Positions 60,251 to 64,000 of a stretch of DNA of 64,000 nucleotides are shown here, one piece after another. A program made the position numbers and the translations under genes. Under the pieces are notes generated by a model. That model was not told the origin of the DNA. It saw nothing but the letters and a program-made list of their open reading frames with translations, and did not search any database. Numbering within the stretch: the stretch's first letter is position 1; each line of letters begins with the position of its first letter. The stretch covers positions 6,014,001 to 6,078,000 of the forward strand of contig NZ_FMHV01000002.1 in the NCBI RefSeq assembly GCF_900091465.1. Direction: 5' to 3'. The DNA is from Micromonospora rhizosphaerae (lineage in GTDB: Bacteria; Actinomycetota; Actinomycetes; Mycobacteriales; Micromonosporaceae).

Positions 60251-61647
60251 CAGACCCCTCCCCCGTGGCTGTCCGACCGGCACCCTAGCAAGGATCGGGC
60301 GGGTGGCGCGTCCTCGCCGACCGCCCGGTCCCGGGTGGCCCAGGCGACCATGAACACCACCGTCCACGCCACCCCGAGCAGGACCGACGTGGCCGTACCG
60401 CTGGCGGTGCTCCAGCCGAGATAGAGCCGGGCGCCGCCGATGGCGACCACGCCCGCCGCGGCGGCGGTCCAGACCGCCACCGCCGCCGGCCAGCGGGCGC
60501 GCCGGGAGAGCAGCCAGGCCAGCGTGCAGAGGCTCGCCGTGGCCACCGCGTTCTGGGTCGGGAAGAGGGCGTCGTCGGCCCCGCCGGGCCCGGTGAGATC
60601 GGCCACCAGGGCCAGCACCACCAGCGGCACGAAGGCCCCCACGCTGCCGACCACGCTCAGCAGGTCGGCCCGCCAGGGCCGGGTCCGCCAGGCCAGCACC
60701 GCGGCGACCACCGCGACCACCGCGATCAGGAATGACCCGCGCAGCACCGAGGCCGCGGTCAGCGCGGCGTCGACCACCCCGGGGGTACGCCGATCGGCGA
60801 ACCAGTCCGCGATGAGGCCGTCGACCACCGCCAGTCCGCTGTGCCGCACCACCGCCTCCAGCGCCCAGGCGATGGCCAGCCCGGCGGTGAAGAGCAGCAC
60901 CAGGCCGGCGGCGAGGTTGAGCAGCAGCGTCCAGGCCGGCCCGATCCGCATGGCGAGCAGGAAGAAGAGCACCCCGTAGCGCCCGCGGAGCCAGCGCACC
61001 GGCGGCAGGGCGGCGGCCCGGGCGGCCAGCGCCCGCGCCGGATCGGGATTGCGCCCCAGCCACCGCCCCGCCAGCACCACCGCGGCGAGGCAGAGCAGCA
61101 GCACGAGCACCGCGCCGGTGGCCCGGCCGAGCAGGCGGGAGACCGTCTGATACGACTCTCCGGCCAGGTAGCCGAGCAGAACGGAGCCACCCACCCAGGT
61201 CACCACCCCGCCCAGGTTCCACGGCGCGAACCGCCGGTACGGCATCCCGGCGGCGCCGGCCAGCCGGGGCACCAGGGTGCGGGCGAAAGCCACCCAGCGG
61301 GCGGCGAACACGCCCCGCCCACCGAGCCGGGCGAGCATCGCGTCCGCCCGACCCAACCGTTCGGGGCCGACCCGGGCGCCCAGCCCGCCGGCGCGCAGCC
61401 GGCCGTACCGACGGCCGGCCCGGAAGGCGAGTGTGTCGCCGATCACGGCCGCGACCGTCATCACCAGCAGCGCCGGGACGAGCCGCAGCGTCCCCGCGTA
61501 CGCTAGGAAGCCGACCAGCAGCAGGGTCGCCTCGCCCGGCACCAGCAGACCGAAGATCACCGCGGTCTCCCCCGCGACGATCGTCGCGGCGGCCACGTAG
61601 ATCAGCAGGGACGGCAGGCCCTGCAGCGACGTCAGCAGGTCAGGCAT
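60250..61647 (-). CDS. DedA-PAP2-like fusion membrane protein
   Basis: A 465-residue membrane protein. Residues 1-205 are a DedA domain ([39 protein letters not shown], and [30 protein letters not shown], with the Arg of F-x-x-R present). Residues 220-440 have several helices laid out like a PAP2 lipid phosphatase. The PAP2 catalytic motifs are altered: P-S-G-H becomes Pro363-Thr-Gln-Asn366, and the second His and Asp motif becomes Ser413 and Gly417 in the [11 protein letters not shown] stretch. The second half is therefore probably not a phosphatase, unless it uses other residues. It may be a lipid carrier or structural part. Confidence 0.82.
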   Translation of the reverse strand: MPDLLTSLQGLPSLLIYVAAATIVAGETAVIFGLLVPGEATLLLVGFLAYAGTLRLVPALLVMTVAAVIGDTLAFRAGRRYGRLRAGGLGARVGPERLGRADAMLARLGGRGVFAARWVAFARTLVPRLAGAAGMPYRRFAPWNLGGVVTWVGGSVLLGYLAGESYQTVSRLLGRATGAVLVLLLCLAAVVLAGRWLGRNPDPARALAARAAALPPVRWLRGRYGVLFFLLAMRIGPAWTLLLNLAAGLVLLFTAGLAIAWALEAVVRHSGLAVVDGLIADWFADRRTPGVVDAALTAASVLRGSFLIAVVAVVAAVLAWRTRPWRADLLSVVGSVGAFVPLVVLALVADLTGPGGADDALFPTQNAVATASLCTLAWLLSRRARWPAAVAVWTAAAAGVVAIGGARLYLGWSTASGTATSVLLGVAWTVVFMVAWATRDRAVGEDAPPARSLLGCRSDSHGGGV

Positions 61648-61780
61648 CCGGTCCCCAGGAACACGGGGCCAGCATGCCAGCCGCTGGAACGGTCGGAACA
61701 GCAGTTTCGGCACAGATCCGGGCGATCTCGGGGTGACCCCGACACGCGCCTCCGCAACCGCAGACAGGAGTATGGAGGGT

Positions 61781-63649
<1,869 letters not shown>

Positions 63650-63667
63650 CCCACTCCCGGCCCCACT

Positions 63668-63699
63668 GGAGCCCGGACCGCCCACGCGGTCCGGGCTCC
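63668..63699 (+). terminator. Terminator after typA
   Basis: A perfect 14-base stem, GGAGCCCGGACCGC and its complement, around a four-base loop (63682-63685). It begins 18 bases after the typA stop; a C/T-rich run follows. Confidence 0.75.
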
Positions 63700-63735
63700 G
63701 CTGTCTCCCTCCCCCTCCCCCCGCCGCCCAGCTCT

Positions 63736-63793
63736 GTTGATCATGAAGTTGTTGCCCTCCACCCCGGCGTGTCTGAGCAATAACGTCATGATC
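63736..63793. repeat. Inverted repeat, REP-like family, copy 2
   Basis: Left arm at 63739-63754 (GATCATGAAGTTGTTG) and right arm at 63778-63793 pair with 14 of 16 bases. The element opens GTTGATCATG-AGTT, like the one at 45033-45096. It lies between typA and the convergent methyltransferase, as expected for a dispersed intergenic repeat. Confidence 0.7.
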
Positions 63794-63797
63794 GGCC

Positions 63798-63836
63798 GGG
63801 GCGGGGCGGGGGCCGGGGTGGGGGGTGGGGTGGGGG
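63798..63836. other. G-tract array, likely G-quadruplex
   Basis: Seven runs of four to six G separated by one or two bases (63798-63801, 63803-63806, 63808-63812, 63815-63818, 63820-63825, 63827-63830, 63832-63836). Such spacing is ideal for a stable G-quadruplex on the plus strand. It ends eight bases before the stop of the minus-strand methyltransferase gene, and a C-rich run lies at about 63704-63724 on the other side of the repeat. Confidence 0.6.
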
Positions 63837-63844
63837 TGGTCGGG

Positions 63845-64000
63845 TCAGGTGGGTTTGGTGGCCTGGAGGGCGAGGATGTCGGGGACGGGGCCGGAGCCGG
63901 ACTCCTCAACTCTGGTCAGCACCAGACCGGCCCGGGCGACGGCGTTGCACAGATCGGCAAGGGGCACGTGCCAGGCGCCGACGCGCGCCCGCACCCCGGT
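63845..64000 (-). CDS. Methyltransferase C-terminus (5' end outside window)
   Basis: The last 51 residues of a protein, open to the window edge. The pattern WHVPLADLCNAVARAGLVLTRVEE and the ending VPDILALQATKP match the closing strands of class I SAM-dependent methyltransferases. The SAM motifs lie beyond base 64000, so the substrate cannot be told. It is convergent with typA. Confidence 0.6.
   Translation of the reverse strand, partial: TGVRARVGAWHVPLADLCNAVARAGLVLTRVEESGSGPVPDILALQATKPT

Overview
The window is very GC-rich, almost fully coding DNA with GTG starts, many 1-4 base gene overlaps and actinobacterial marker genes: rbpA, whiA, opcA, a mycothiol-dependent enzyme, and a sufR-sufB-sufD-Rieske-sufC-sufS-sufU-sufT operon. 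Gene content, gene order and the short dispersed inverted repeats point to a Micromonosporaceae-like chromosome. This placement is inference; there is no rRNA to confirm it. I see no prophage, insertion sequence, CRISPR array, tRNA or rRNA.

Layout. 1-5.9 kb: partial HAD hydrolase, nitrilase-superfamily enzyme, divergent AcnR-like TetR regulator with a palindromic operator, then an overlapping three-gene cassette (2189-4424). The cassette encodes a membrane protein with a Gly/Cys tail, an MNIO (DUF692) enzyme and a small partner protein. An SDR and a Mug-type DNA glycosylase follow. 5.9-14.2 kb: ABC exporter, enoyl-CoA hydratase-like protein, small HTH protein, ABC-F ATPase, membrane zinc peptidase, SnoaL-like protein, a VLRF1-type peptidyl-tRNA hydrolase and a LysE exporter. 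14.4-21.4 kb: a decayed gene fragment, then the SUF iron-sulfur operon on the minus strand. 21.5-25.0 kb: the heme A genes ctaA and ctaB, separated by an ATP-grasp protein and a small unknown. 25.3-33.8 kb: the pentose phosphate operon tkt-tal-pgi-zwf-opcA-pgl. 33.9-45 kb (minus): rbpA, secG, tpiA, pgk, gap, whiA, yvcK, rapZ and uvrC, with recQ inserted in the opposite direction. 45-52.3 kb: two tandem Rieske lipoproteins, uvrA, rsgA, a mycothiol-dependent enzyme and an MBL hydrolase. 52.4-64 kb: DedA protein, methyltransferase, cold-shock protein, MFS/ArsR pair, CocE hydrolase, PhoX-like protein, SLT lipoprotein, DedA-PAP2 fusion, typA, and the end of a methyltransferase.

Most of the window is conserved core metabolism: Fe-S assembly, heme A synthesis, NADPH supply and lower glycolysis, with regulators and DNA repair genes between them. 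The least explained and most interesting unit is the MNIO cassette. MNIO enzymes with a partner protein modify cysteines of ribosomal peptides in methanobactin, bufferin and related systems. Here the likely substrate is the cysteine-bearing tail of a multi-pass membrane protein, not a small leader peptide.
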